NCBI GenBank assembly: GCA_002749535.1
Contig: MZZL01000055.1
Coordinates: forward strand, 6,453-70,452
Reading direction: 5' to 3'
From: Apophysomyces variabilis
Taxonomy: Eukaryota > Mucoromycota > Mucoromycetes > Mucorales > Mucoraceae
DNA: 64,000 bases
Both the position numbers and the translations under genes were made by a program. Positions 10,813-22,858 of the stretch are shown here, one piece after another (position 1 is the first letter of the stretch; every line of letters starts with the position of its first letter). Below the pieces are notes generated by a model. That model had not been told where the DNA came from. It was given only the letters and a program-made list of their open reading frames with translations, and did no database searches.

Positions 10813-13634
10813 GTAATTATGAGTTGATCGTCATTAGGTCGTACTTGCCAAACTTCGTCAAAGGTCTATCAGAAAGCGGATAATAACGGACAAGAGATAG
10901 ACACACTAATTAACGTTGTGATCAATCCAATTACAAATTGTTATCACTGCTAAAAACAGCAGGGCTGTACGTTATCTCTTCAGCGAGAATTGCATTTCAG
11001 TATGTAAAGCTTCGACTGCATACTAAGTATAATTGCTTACTGGCTTAGTTGCAATAGAAGGAAAGCTAAAATCAGGGCGGGATGCCTATGTGAGTTTTCG
11101 CTATATCTGGTCTTGTGGCACTGAGAATCCGGCCTCATTTTGTGTGACGTGTAAACTTTGTCCCATCTTAACAGGACTGTCTATACGCACCAGTAATCCG
11201 CACCAGATAAGTCAAAGAACGAGTTTTCTATCTGAAAGCTTTTTTCTCTAGAAGTTTTTGTATTATAATTTTCAATATTCAAAACAGATCGTTTATTTTC
11301 ATTTTAATTCAGATATTACGTTGCATCTCACTAATGAAGCAAAAAAAAAAAAATAGGACGACATTAAAATTACATTTTTGTAGGTTGCGAAATTATTTTC
11401 GGGAAATACTCAATTGCGTCTTCTTATTCTCATTTTCCGTTATGTTGCTTATAGCACCCATAATCTGTTCAAAAACAGATGCGTTGTCAATCGAACACAG
11501 TCCAGGCCAGATGACCTTTGAATGTCCTTCATGCATTATAGGACGTGAAATAGTTTTCCTAGTGATAGCTTCAATTGGTGACCTTGTAGGCTAAGTCATG
11601 AAAGACTTTGCCTATCTAACACATTAGAATTCAAGTACCTTGGCAGTTCTAAATTTGGTTCGCATTCTTTTCCATGACTCGGATCCGGTTTTCGAACCTG
11701 TTCTTTCACCGTGTCAAGTTGATGGATTTTAAGATAAGGAAAGTAAGCAAGAACACACTGTAAATAAGCTTCGTGAGACAATCAAAAGGCGATCACAAGT
11801 GTAATGCTGTTGGTCTTGGAAACGATTTTGTGATTATGTATGTACTATCGTCACTTTTTCTTCGCTTATTTTGGGCCAATAGAGAGAGTAAAGAAAGATA
11901 GTATTTTGACCAATAAACAAAGAACAATGGACTTAAGAGGATGCCTGCCCTGAGGATCAAGTCAGTCGCAGTTGTCTTCCAATTTCAGTTGCCGCGCCGC
12001 TTAACTTTTATGGATCGGGTTTCTGTTACGTTTGCATATCTGATAGCTGATTATGGGTTTTCGCGCTAAAGATCCTAGAAAGTCTAAGGAACAATATTCT
12101 CCTTTATAGGTATCCACTGTTTAGATGTACGTCTTACTTTTATTACGAATAACCGTTATGGAAAACGTGTTTAAAAGGAGATGGCTGCAAGGTAAACATA
12201 ACAAGAGCAAGATTACAGCCTGCGAGCCATTGGCTGGTACCATCACCTTTACCGTGTAAGATAGGACAAAGAGATCTTCCATTGTCAAACATATACAAAA
12301 TGCTTTCCTGAAACAGTGACAGTAATAAAGGCGCTTATAACCGGGTCACAGAAAAAAAAAGAATTTCACATGAAAAACCTATCGAGTTTTCTGTTGACAG
12401 TTCCGACTATGGACCAGCTTTTGTCTCGGTTCTCACGCTTCTCCTCGTATCCTGTTTCCGATAATTATAGGAGGCGAAGTAAATGGAACTATTACGAGAG
12501 TAGGTACGTATGGGATAGTGTCAGGATTTCGTGAAATATCCTATCAAGACGTATACATGTCTTTGAAGATCTACAGAAGGCGAGTGCAAACTTTGCTGGT
12601 ATAGACCGCGTGAGAAAAATCTAGATCACGATTTTAGGAAGTCTGTTTACTAACACTTTTGTATAGGTAGAAATGGCGAATCGTCCGTTGATGCCATATC
12701 AATTACGATATAATGCCAGCTCGTGATTACTGCTCTTCCTTGTTTTCTTACTGTGTGTTCTTTCACTGTGGCAAGGTATTGAAACTGCTCTTAACTCACC
12801 TTGTGTCGTTTTGATCGGTGGTCCAATTCAGGAAGGTAAGACAAGAAATTGACGCATTGATCAGCTCATTGGCATTTTACAGGTAACAGGCTGACTGCTA
12901 TCAGTTTCAAGACTAGCCATAGATATACTCTTAAGGTTCCAAAAAAGTTCTTGTCCTTGGTTTTTCTCATTGATCCAAAGCATGATCGATGTCTTTCTCG
13001 ACATTTACCTTGTAATGTAGCTTTCAAGACAATCCAAATCCGCCGGGTAAGGGTTGTTAGTATTTTAAACGTCTTTCATACCAGCAAATTTTATCTATCT
13101 CGTCTTCTGCTGGAATCAAAACATGTTTGATTATGAAAATGATGTTATTTGACTGATCATCCGCTTTCTTTTACTACTAAGTACCCATTGAACAGATGAA
13201 ACCTATTGCGATGTGCAAACATTGTATTCTGTTTTGGATGGTGGTCATCGAATTTGCCACTTTTTTTGTGTTCAATATGATAGAATCTCTGACTACTTAG
13301 TGATGCTGTGTCTTCCTATAAGGTGGTCACAAAACCCTTGCCACTGGTATCCCTTGTGTAGTGTAACATGGCGTTTTCTCGAAGTAAGGCATGGCTTATA
13401 TGAGCAAGTGGACATTTAACCTTATTCTTTTGCATTAGCAGCTTTGAAGATCGGTGATTCAAAACCGATGTGCTCCATATATTTCCTCTGTTGGGAATGG
13501 GGAGTTAAAGAGCTTCCAGCCTACCTTTCGTTAGGCACAGGATTCGCTTTGTCTGGTTGTATCAGAAAGCACCTCTTTCGGGAGATGTAGGTAAGACGAG
13601 CTTGACTGATCATAAAACCATGTTGTCTTGTTAA

Positions 13635-13642
13635 TGACGTCA
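13635..13642. promoter_or_regulatory. CRE-like palindrome TGACGTCA
   Basis: A perfect 8-bp ATF/CREB-type bZIP site lies about 100 bp upstream of the proposed kinesin-14 start. It is a plausible binding site by sequence only. Confidence 0.4.
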
Positions 13643-13742
13643 TCTGTTACTGGTGTGCTTAGCGGATCCCCATCTTTAACAGCTACAAAAAAAGTTACAC
13701 CGCCTGAAGGTCTGCTTCCTAACCGAATCAAGACGCATTCGA

Positions 13743-16542
13743 ATGAAAAGCACAAGCGAAAATGTAAAGAAAAAGAACGGAAAATATAAGAAGAGTTTCA
13801 AAGTTCATATTAATTCTTCTCCCGTTGCGACTGGTTGTTTCACTTAGTCTGTACCTTCACAGGCACCTGTACTTAGTCGATTACCTCAACCTACCTTTAA
13901 AAAGAACGCCATTTCTAGAAGACCTCTTACCAAAACTCCTCTTTCGACCACTACGAATAATATAAAACCGTCTAATTCAAATACCATGACAGCAGAAAAG
14001 CAACAGATTCAATCAACAAGGAAACGAAAGGCGGAATTGCAAACACGGGATATCGCCAGCAACGCGCGCCCTAAAGTGGAACGATCAGTAACAAAGCCGC
14101 CAGTCATCAGATCTACCATAGCTAGTCGAGCAACCTCTGCCTCAACTGTGCGATCGCGTACTTCCATCTCTTCTTCCAATTCTAAAACAACCGCAGTTAA
14201 GAGCACAACTACAAAGGACCAAACCATAGCTTCCAAGAAACGACAACCGTGGGACTTAAGGGTAACTGTCGATAGAGACGCGCACATATTCATATTGATT
14301 ATAGGGGAAAATCAATGATATGGAGGAATTATTGGAAAGAGATCAATCAAAGAGTGAGTGCCCTGAAGCGTATAGCTGCTGCCTGCTTAACCTCAATATT
14401 ATTGGACATCAGTTGGCGAGGAAGAGAATGAAATGCAGAATTTACAGAGTGCTGTGATCAACAAAGAATCTCAAGCAATCGAAGCGATCCAACGTGTTGC
14501 AGAACTGGAAGAGACGCTCAAAGTAAAGGAATAACATGGTTTGATAACGATGCTCACAAGCCGCATTAGTCTACCGCAGAGAAGCAAGCTCAAGAAATTG
14601 AAAGACTAAAAATGACCCACAAATCGCAGAGTCAAGAGTTAGAAAGCATGAACGAGCGAAATAAGAAACGCATGGTTTCATTGGAAGAGGAGTTCAGGAG
14701 CATTGAAGACCATAAAGTCAAGGCTGAACGCGAATTGGAAAAGGAATTGCGGGAGAAGGAGACATTAAAAGTACGTTAGTTATCTTCCCATTTGAATCAG
14801 GTAGCTGAATCCTATCTGTTTTTGATAGGCTACTATTTCTAAAACCTCGGCATCCTTTGCGGAGTTGGAGGCCGAATTGCATGTGCTAAAGAAAAAATTA
14901 GAGGTAAGAGAGATCCCCATGGGTATTGTGATTGATCACGCGCGTTTCTTTAGAGGAGTGACGGAGAACTTTCCGAAAGAGAAAACGCCATTGAAAAGCT
15001 GAAAGAACAAATTGCTTCTACTAAGCATAAAGTGTACGAGACAGAAACAAAGTTGATCGAAGAGGAAACATCTCGACGAAGGTTACATAACACGATTCAG
15101 GAATTGAAAGGAAACATACGCGTATTTTGCCGCGTGCGGCCAGCTTTAAGTATGTTGTTTTACGTTTCATCATATGAAGATCGATTAATCACAGGGCTAG
15201 AATCGGAAAAGATGCAAGGAAACTTAGCATCCATACGGTTTTACGGAGATAATGGAGAAAGCTTGGAACTTTCAGAAGAAGTATCCAGTACACTTGGAAA
15301 GGTCACAACTAAAACTTATCCGTTCACTTTTGACAAGGCAAGCTTCTACTTTTCCTGATGGACCCTTAGCTGATTTTTGTTAAATCAGGTTTTTTCCCCG
15401 GAGAGCACTCAGCAAGAATGTTTTGATGAAATATCGCAACTGGTACAATCTGCTTTGGATGGTTACAACGTTTGCATTTTTGCGTAAGTATAAAGACATA
15501 GTGACAAAGCTTCATGCTTATGCCTTTCGGCGTTTTAGATATGGCCAGACGGGTAGTGGAAAGGTTTGCCCTTTGTCAGCTGTGTAACCTTGGATTAAAG
15601 CAAAATTAGACATACACGATGGAGGGTCTTTCGATTGGGAATAAGGAATCTGCAGGCATGATTCCCAGAGCAACGCAGCAGATCTACGATGTAGCGCAGA
15701 AATTAAATGACCGCAATTGGAATTACAGCATGGAGGGTCAATTTATGGAAATATACAACGAAACAGTTCACGACTTACTAGGTGATGTATCGGAATACGG
15801 GAAGAAGAAGCACGAGATACGGCACGAAAAGAATGGCAATACGATAGTGACAGACATGACAACAGGTGAACTATTCTTCGGTTACTACTGACTATATTGA
15901 CCCTTTTCGTCAAAGTGGCTCTTGACTCTCCTGCCAAGGTTATCTTAATGCTGAAGAAAGCTAGTCAAAATCGAGCGACTGGTGCGACAAATATGAATGA
16001 AAGATCATCCCGTAGCCATAGCGTGTTCAGATTGCGCCTTTCTGGTTACAATTCGCAAACGGAGGAGCGATGCGAGGGCGTACTTAATCTTATTGACCTG
16101 GCTGGCTCCGAACGACTCTCTATGTCCGGATCAACCGGTGACCGGTTAAAGGAAACACAAGCGATTAATAAGAGTTTGAGCTGCCTTGGAGATGTGATCC
16201 ATGCGTTGGTGAACAACAGAGAAGGACGCCATATACCCTATCGAAACTCCAAGTTAACGTATCTGCTACAGAATTCCCTAGGTAAAAAGAATATCTTAAA
16301 AATCCAATCCATGGATACTAATCGACAGCGTGTTTCCAGGCGGCAATAGTAAAACCCTTATGTTTGTTAACGTCTCTCCATTGTATGAGCATTTCAACGA
16401 AAGTTTATGTTCGCTGCGGTTTGCTACAAAGGTAATGTAACGGAGTATATGGTATTTTCCAAGATCACTGATGGCTATTTGCGCTGCACTTCAGGTGAAT
16501 TCTTGCCAAATTGGAACAGCGAAGAAAATGATATCAAAATAA
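13743..16542 (+). CDS. Kinesin-14, C-terminal motor (Kar3/Klp2 type)
   Basis: This is a minus-end-directed microtubule motor for spindle and nuclear movements. Model: join(13743..13763,13848..14261,14305..14353,14413..14522,14570..14770,14829..14903,14954..15149,15195..15337,15389..15483,15539..15563,15610..15865,15916..16281,16340..16431,16495..16542), 696 residues. Layout: basic, Ser/Thr-rich tail (1-145) that may bind microtubules, coiled coil (about 150-335), the kinesin-14 neck/motor junction [14 protein letters not shown] (about 340-355), P-loop GQTGSGKT (about 437-444), switch [10 protein letters not shown], switch II DLAGSE, and the terminal [15 protein letters not shown]. The C-terminal motor with that neck marks kinesin-14. 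Intron 8 (15338-15388) is a GC-AG intron (AAG|GCAAGC), and intron 7 (45 nt) is frame-preserving. The 21-nt first exon is the weakest part. Confidence 0.92.
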
Positions 16543-16917
16543 GGATAAGGTTGTGTAAATTTTTAATAATGACTTAAATACGAAAAAAGTTTTGAGCTAT
16601 TGCATCTATGTATTTTGTGTCTTTATGAATTCTTGGAGGAATAGTTATCGAAGACGCGTGTATTACGTAAGAAGGGGACACGGTTAGACAGATTTTCTAA
16701 AGGTTTTTGCAAAACTATAAGGCTCTCAGAACACTTGGATGATATATAGTAAGGACGACAGTAGATACGTGAAATGAGACTTGCAAAAATCTAGCTAAAA
16801 GATCGGTATATTTGAACAACATGGGATAGATAATGTGCCATCAAGAAAATATTGTTTTGTTTTTCTTTGGTATTATAAACAAATGATGGACAAAGCGATA
16901 AGTTGAGGCGATCAGGC
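16543..16917. other. Convergent spacer kinesin/MACPF-like
   Basis: A 375-bp AT-rich spacer between two 3' ends. Nothing further seen. Confidence 0.4.
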
Positions 16918-19021
16918 TTACTCGTCAGGTCGGACAACCTGCCAAGTAACCTGCGAACTCTCATCATATGGCGATTGACAGTACTTTCCAGCAACATAGC
17001 GTCCATTCGCTTCCTTTTTGTTTGAAATGACTTTGTCTGATTTCATATTGTATTTAGCAAGCCCCAAATAGATGCCCGCTCCTCTTGTAGGGTTAATAAG
17101 AGTGCTCTTGAAGATTACACCTGCGTTTGCTGAAATATAACTATCCTTGTCCTTGCCTTCAGCTGTCAAGAGTTCCCTAAAAAAGATAAAAGCATGTTTT
17201 TCTTAGCTGCCAAATTTTTTTTTTCTCTTTAGGAGAAAGTTCTGCTATCTTGTACCATCTCTTCTTTAGGGCATTTTCCGTCTCCACGCTTTGGTACACC
17301 GAAGCAACGACATAAGGGTGTTTTGCGTGTTCTTTTTCAGGATCTTTTGTACGTATCTTCGAGACGAGTCCGCTCACCAGACCCTTGCCCTTCAGTGGTG
17401 ATGTGGTCACTTGGACACATTCTGATCCATCCTTGCCTTCAAATTCGAGTGTCACGGTGTGGCCATAACGGGCATAGTAAGGCCGCGGTTCACCACTGCG
17501 TGGCACGGGTTTAATCTTCACCGTAGGTGGGTTTCCATAGTTCTCAGGTTGTTCATAAGCAAATAGAACCTTGCCTATGTCATAATTATCAAGAAGTTAG
17601 CATTCTATTGTGTTTATGCATTCAAGGAAAAAAAATTAGGTTTTTTTTTCAATTACCGCGGTAGGATCGGTTGGCTTTGTCGTCTTCGTTATCACGTATA
17701 CGACGTTCGGCATCAACGTACACGAATCGTCCATATTCTACATGTCTCATATTCAATGGAGCATTGTAGGGTATATGACCATCATGTTCCACAGCATCGT
17801 AGATGCGCACAATTTGTTCTTTTATCTCGGGATCGAACAAGTCATACATTGGTTTCATGTTTGACCGGGAAACGACCTTTTGATTGCTTTCGATGGTGTC
17901 AATCCATGCTCTCACGCCGCACAACACTTTCGTACCATCTCCACCTAAGGAGAAAGTGGGTTAACAAATCGAGCTCATGGAATAGTTTTGTAAAAAGGGC
18001 GCTTGCCTTACCAACTGTTTTCAAGTTGTGCAAGTTTTGTTCTACTTTTTTGATGATTTCAATGTCATTTTTCTTATTGGCGTCTGCGTTCACTCCAATA
18101 CTGGCAAATCCGAATTTGACGCCTCCTTGCTTTTCATTTCCTTTCTTTTCTTGATTTGACTCGGAGCTGTCTTCAGCGTCCGATATGGCTTTGCCACCTG
18201 AAAAAAAGAAAAAGGACATGAGCATATCAATGACAGAAACACATAGGCCATGTATTTTTGCATTACCAAATTTAATGGTAGTTGGGTAAAAGAAGCCATA
18301 TCTATTGAAAACTTCTTGTAATTTCTCATGCTTCTGCTTGTCATAGCCAGGGGTTTCTAGTGCCTTGCGGACGGCTTCCATAAAGTCCTCCGTAGGCTTG
18401 ATATCTTTCGGTTTAAAGTTTATCTATGGAAGATCCACTTTAATGGTGTCGGTCATCCAAATAAGAGCCACTTACTTCTGCGTAGGAAATGGTGATTGTT
18501 GTTTTACGTGTTTTATGTTCTTTGGAAGTGGCACTGCTCTTCGAGTTGCTATAACCGGCTTTTGCGCCAGCAGTAAATCCTGATATGACAGGCAAGTTGA
18601 AGTCAAAATGAACACCAAAAGCGTTGGCTGTCGAATCGTCGTCTTTATTGCTGTCTGATTTTCCATCACAATGCAGATCCGAACCACCGTAGATCTTGAT
18701 TAATTTGGAGTAATCCTCCTTATTGGCCAGCTCGAAAGGTGGTTCATCTGACTCCTCTCCACTGAAGAGAACGCCTTTATTCCATTCGCAGGGCAATTTG
18801 TCAAAGTTAACTAAAGGTGAGGGCCCCTTTCTTCCTGGTTGTGGTGTCGATGGCTCCGTTGATGGTTCTGCCGATGCCTTCTTTGTTTCCGTCTTTTCCT
18901 CTTGTGGTTGTGTCTGGGGTTCCTCCTGTGGTTGCGTCTCTAGTCCTTCTAAGGCGTCATTGATTAGGATATCCTCCGTTCCTTCTGCGATCTCCTCGAT
19001 AAAAGTGTTAAATTTGTCCAT
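16918..19021 (-). CDS. MACPF-like fungal protein (tentative)
   Basis: Model: complement(join(16918..17176,17256..17574,17657..17944,18012..18197,18267..18423,18476..19021)), 584 residues. Layout: acidic N-terminus, a Gln/Glu/Pro-rich repeat patch (PQEEPQTQPQEE, about residues 31-45), a Gly/Ser/Lys stretch, then a segment with a helix followed by EVFNRYGFFYPTTIKFGGK (about 215-235). That segment resembles the FxxYGxxxPTxVxxGG block seen after the central helices of fungal membrane-attack-complex/perforin-fold proteins. A C-terminal beta-rich part follows. There is no signal peptide, so a secreted pore-former is not indicated. Whether it binds or perforates membranes is unknown. The fifth intron (17177-17255, donor GTACAA) is inferred because the frame otherwise hits a stop. 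The second intron (69 nt) is frame-preserving. The family call rests on pattern resemblance only. Confidence 0.55.
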
Positions 19022-20869
19022 TTTATCCGACGAGAAGCGGAAAAAGCTGGAGAAAATCGTTTTTTCTCTACTCAGCTCTATTTAAACAGAGATGTGGCGA
19101 CGAGAACCTTAAATTCCACTTCTTCTTTTCGTAACGTTTTTCAGCAGTTTTGGGAAAGCAATATGAAACTCCCACTCCGATACTGCCAGACACTTGTTGT
19201 TGATATTTAGGAACTCCATTAAATTGCCCTCTTGTTCCTCCTAGCTCCAGTACTGTCGATTTGGAAAAGCAAAGTTTTTTTCTTTTACGCAACAATGTGG
19301 TACATTGAGTAGGCTTTGTAACACCACATGACTGCAGATAGTCCACAGTACCTTGCCAGGGTGGATGGAATGGTAGCCACTTTTGTTCGGCTTTTCTCCA
19401 AGGAGTAAATATAATAGCTTGAACAGCGTAGGAGTCACATAACCTTCTCTAATTCACGGATAAAGCGCTTCTATGAATGCGCCATTTTACAGATACTGCG
19501 AGCTCGGAAGATGAGCGATAGTGGACGTTGGTGACAAATTGCCCACGATAGCCCAGTATGGTGGGAGGCTACTGTACCTTGCGAGTTGATTTGGCTGAAA
19601 AAGACAAGACACATTAGGAAAGGTGTATCTGGAGGATAGCCAGCATTTCAGGTCTACGATTGTCTGTGGAAGGATTGCCCTGAAATGCGATCTGCTGCTG
19701 TTTGCAGTTTGTCTCGGGATTCATCAAAGCCTTCCGAAACGAATCGGCCGCTCAGCTTTCCAAATTAGGACTGTGGCACTCCAAGAGAGCACAGCGCATT
19801 GTACTGATGATTTGACCTGCTATTCCATTTTTGGGCTTGTTTGTGAATGTCCTTCTTGAAGATGTTCTGAATTCACCCAAAAAATATGAGGAGGGATCAT
19901 TTCCAATCCATATCCAACTGCCTTCTATGAGGGAAAGGGCATTTTCTGGTAATTTGCTGTAGAATGACGCTTCATTGCAGCGGGCATGCCGTAAAAATCG
20001 AACAAGAGATGGCCCGTTGGTGTGCGAGTCAATTTTGGAAACTGACTTCATGTCAGATATCAATGTCATTTCGCGTGATAAACATGACCTTTCCTTTGCC
20101 AATGCCCAAAGTTGCCCATTCATCAGCGCCATATCTACAGATCCAGTAAACAGTCTATATCTTTGCTACTTCTCTTTTCATGTTGCCATCTAATGTGATA
20201 CAAGAAGTTTATCCACCTTCGAAGCATGTCTTTAGCTCGTATTTTCATCTTTGAGTAACCATATAGGGTTTTGGCTTGGCAACACTTCTTAATTTGTCAT
20301 CCAATCGTCCTTTGTATCTTTCTCTATGTTGGGGCTTATCTACAAAGCCAAGTACAGTAACAGAATGACTTGGCTATGTATCGTTGATGAATAGAACAAT
20401 CATTTTTGGCTAAAGGCGAAGTGATATTCTTGCTAGGTCGGCTGTTTAAAGCATGGAGCTGAAGAGAGCCCAATGTAGAACTCGCTATTGCATGTACCTA
20501 TGTGTAAGGTACAAGCTGAGCAAAGAAAAAGATGTCATTATATTTCAGTCTTTGGAGAGTGCCTCAAAAACATAAATTGGGTACTACCCGGTTTCCATGA
20601 ATACTTTTTTGAAAGGCTGATTGATTTATTAAACAGTTTGTATACAGAGGCAAGGAGGATGAATTATGTATCGGGAGGAAATCTATAACATGACAGGAGT
20701 ACAAGGTATGTCGAAATGCAAACAAAAAAGAACAAACACAAATTACAAGGTGTAGAAATCAAAAGATAACGGAGGGTAAAAAAGGGAGAGAAGAAAGCAA
20801 GTTAAAAGGACAGTTGGGGAAGCAACAAATGAAAAGAAATCAATCGGAGTCATTCAGCGGAGAGTGTGC
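19022..20869. other. 1.85-kb spacer with coding-like patch
   Basis: Most of this interval shows only short frames. One part, about 19752-20132, is open on the minus strand for 126 codons and on the plus strand for a similar length with a single stop; see the findings. The minus-strand frame at 19068-19346 adjoins the MACPF-like start and is probably leader or promoter. Confidence 0.35.
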
Positions 20870-22858
20870 TTAGGCTGTCTCTGCCACTTCCGAGATCTCG
20901 GCTGGTGAATTGGCAGAAGCGGTTGCTGGGACAGTTGTCGTGACAACAGGTGGGCTGGCTCGACCAGTAAGACGATCCTTGACCTCAAACCACATCAGTT
21001 GTCGTTCCTTAGTCACACCTCCCAAAACCGAGGAATTCTCCTGAGCACGACGCAAAAGGTAGGGAATGACCTCATCAATCATACCATAGGGAAGATACTT
21101 GTAAATCGAGTAACCGTTGCGGCCAAGAGCATACGAAATCTGATCCTGCATACCAAACAACTGACCAAAGTGCACAACACCAGAGCGAGGTAACACGTTA
21201 TGACGCTCCATTTCTTCAACGGTGAGGATAACGGATTCACGGTTATGCGAGGCAACCATAAACACAATAGGTGAAGTCGTGGCAGTAAGAGGTTCGCCTG
21301 TCTCTTGCTGATGTTCGTGCAGTTTCTGCAACAAGAAACGGACGCCACCGTTGTAGCTGGCATGCGTATCTTCGATCGTGTCATGGATCGGGGAAGGATA
21401 GCCGATTTCCTTTGCACGCTTGCGCTCAGAAACCATATAGGCACCTCGGACCAATTTGGCAGCAAAAGTAAAGTTTTCCCGCTTGGCCAGTTCGACATCA
21501 AGCTCGAGTTTACCTTGAGCGGCTTTGGTATACATTTGATCTAGATTATTTTGTCGGTTAGTCGACAGGTTTCCATTTCCTAAATATCAAGACTTACAAG
21601 TATTGTAAACAGTGGGGGCGTGGTTGGCCTGGTCACCGTTGCGACGGTTATACTTGGCTTGCATAGTCACGGCAGCATGATCGATCGCTTCTTGGAAATA
21701 CGATTGTTCGGCATCGATCATCACACCCACCTGAAGCTTGTGTGCCAAACCACAGATTTCGTCAAGACGCTTGATCATGCGATCATAGGCACCAAGTTCC
21801 TTAGCGGTCAAGATGACCTCATCCTCAGTCAAAGCATCCGATGTCTTCCACCAGACATCGCGGGCAGGGCCTTGAAGGTTGAAGAGTTTATTGAACTCGA
21901 TACGGTCAAGGGTCTTGTCACCGAGTTGAGCTACCAAAGCCTCGCGCATCTTCTTTTGTTCTTCGGAGATAGGAGGAGGTAAGACATCGCCAACCACCTT
22001 AAGAAGACCTTGTTGATCGAGAAGACCGTGTGTTTGGTGTTCCTGGAAGGAATGTTGAAGCTTGGCAATTACTTGGTTCAAACGCAAGAGCAGTTCGGGT
22101 GGTGAACAAGCGGTCACCTTGACGGCAACGCAAGAGTTGTGTAAGCCAAAGGGTTGACCCTTAGCAGCGGTTTCGATAGAACGTTTCAACATTTCCGTAG
22201 TTTGATCTGCAGTTTGTTCTTGATGATCAAACATATCGCCCTCGCGATCCACCTCCATATCAGCTTCAATACTGAGGTCCAGGATACAGTTGATACCAGA
22301 ACGCGCTAGTTTATCCATGGAGGAGACACATTCCTCTGCTGTCTCGCCACCACAAAACTGACGGAAAAATGTGGACTTGACGAACCAGTAGACAGGTGTT
22401 TGAAGATTTAGGGATTCTGCTAACTTGATGACATAAGGGGCAGCATCGACTAGCCAAGGAAAAGTACATAATTTGTAGACGAAGAGACCGACGAGAAGTT
22501 CTTCGGTGGACTTTGCATACATAGCAGCGCGACTTTCATCATCGACCAACTCAGCAATGGTAGCAGAAGGAGTAGAGGTGCTGAAAGCAGAGATGGGAAC
22601 TGCGGATTCTGCTTCAGCGTAGGAGATAAGAGGCTTGTTATAGAGATAGAAAGCTGTGGTCAAAGCGACACTAGCCGAGATAGTCTTGAAAGGAACACGT
22701 GAGGATAAAGAGGAGGATCGAGTGGAAGAAGTAGAATAGGGCTTAATCGAAGGAGTAAGAGGTCGAATGTAAGAAGATGATGGTGGTGATAGTGTTGATG
22801 GTCGCAGTGGATAGCGTAGCGCAGGACGAAGAGCGCGAGAAAATGGACGATGCATCAA
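20870..22858 (-). CDS. PUT1: Proline dehydrogenase, mitochondrial
   Basis: This FAD enzyme oxidises proline to pyrroline-5-carboxylate at the inner mitochondrial membrane, the first step in using proline as nitrogen source. Model: complement(join(20870..21540,21598..22858)), 643 residues. The first 45 residues are Arg/Ser/Pro-rich without acids (MMHRPFSRALRPALRYPLRP), a typical import signal, followed by a hydrophobic segment (ISASVALTTAFYLYN). Catalytic-barrel motifs: CILDLSIEAD, AVKVTACSPPELL, GVMIDAEQSYFQ, KLVRGAYMVSERKRAKE, FMVASHNRES, HFGQLFGMQD, and the substrate-binding YLLRRAQENSSVLGG near the C-terminus. It is longer than yeast Put1 (476) owing to extra sequence between residues about 260 and 350 and a Pro/Ala/Thr tail. 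The single intron is 57 nt. The 1.47 kb upstream is intergenic, so room for nitrogen regulation exists. Confidence 0.95.

Larger units (their letters stand above)
10677..13742. other. 3-kb gene-poor interval
   Basis: No exon chain could be assembled here. Short frames on both strands (for example near 11334-11594 and 13213-13419) lack motifs and convincing splice partners. An A12-13 homopolymer lies near 11341. A small palindromic patch at about 10749-10812 is listed separately. A TGACGTCA palindrome at 13635-13642 lies 100 bp upstream of the kinesin start. Confidence 0.4.

Noticed and set aside
11670..11710. GGTTCGAAAACC resembling a tRNA T-arm
   Set aside because: The flanking bases do not pair into a T-stem, and no acceptor or anticodon stems are present.
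13213..13419. Cys/Trp-rich 68-codon frame upstream of the kinesin
   Set aside because: No splice partners, no family resemblance, and neighbouring frames are equally open; not enough to call a gene.
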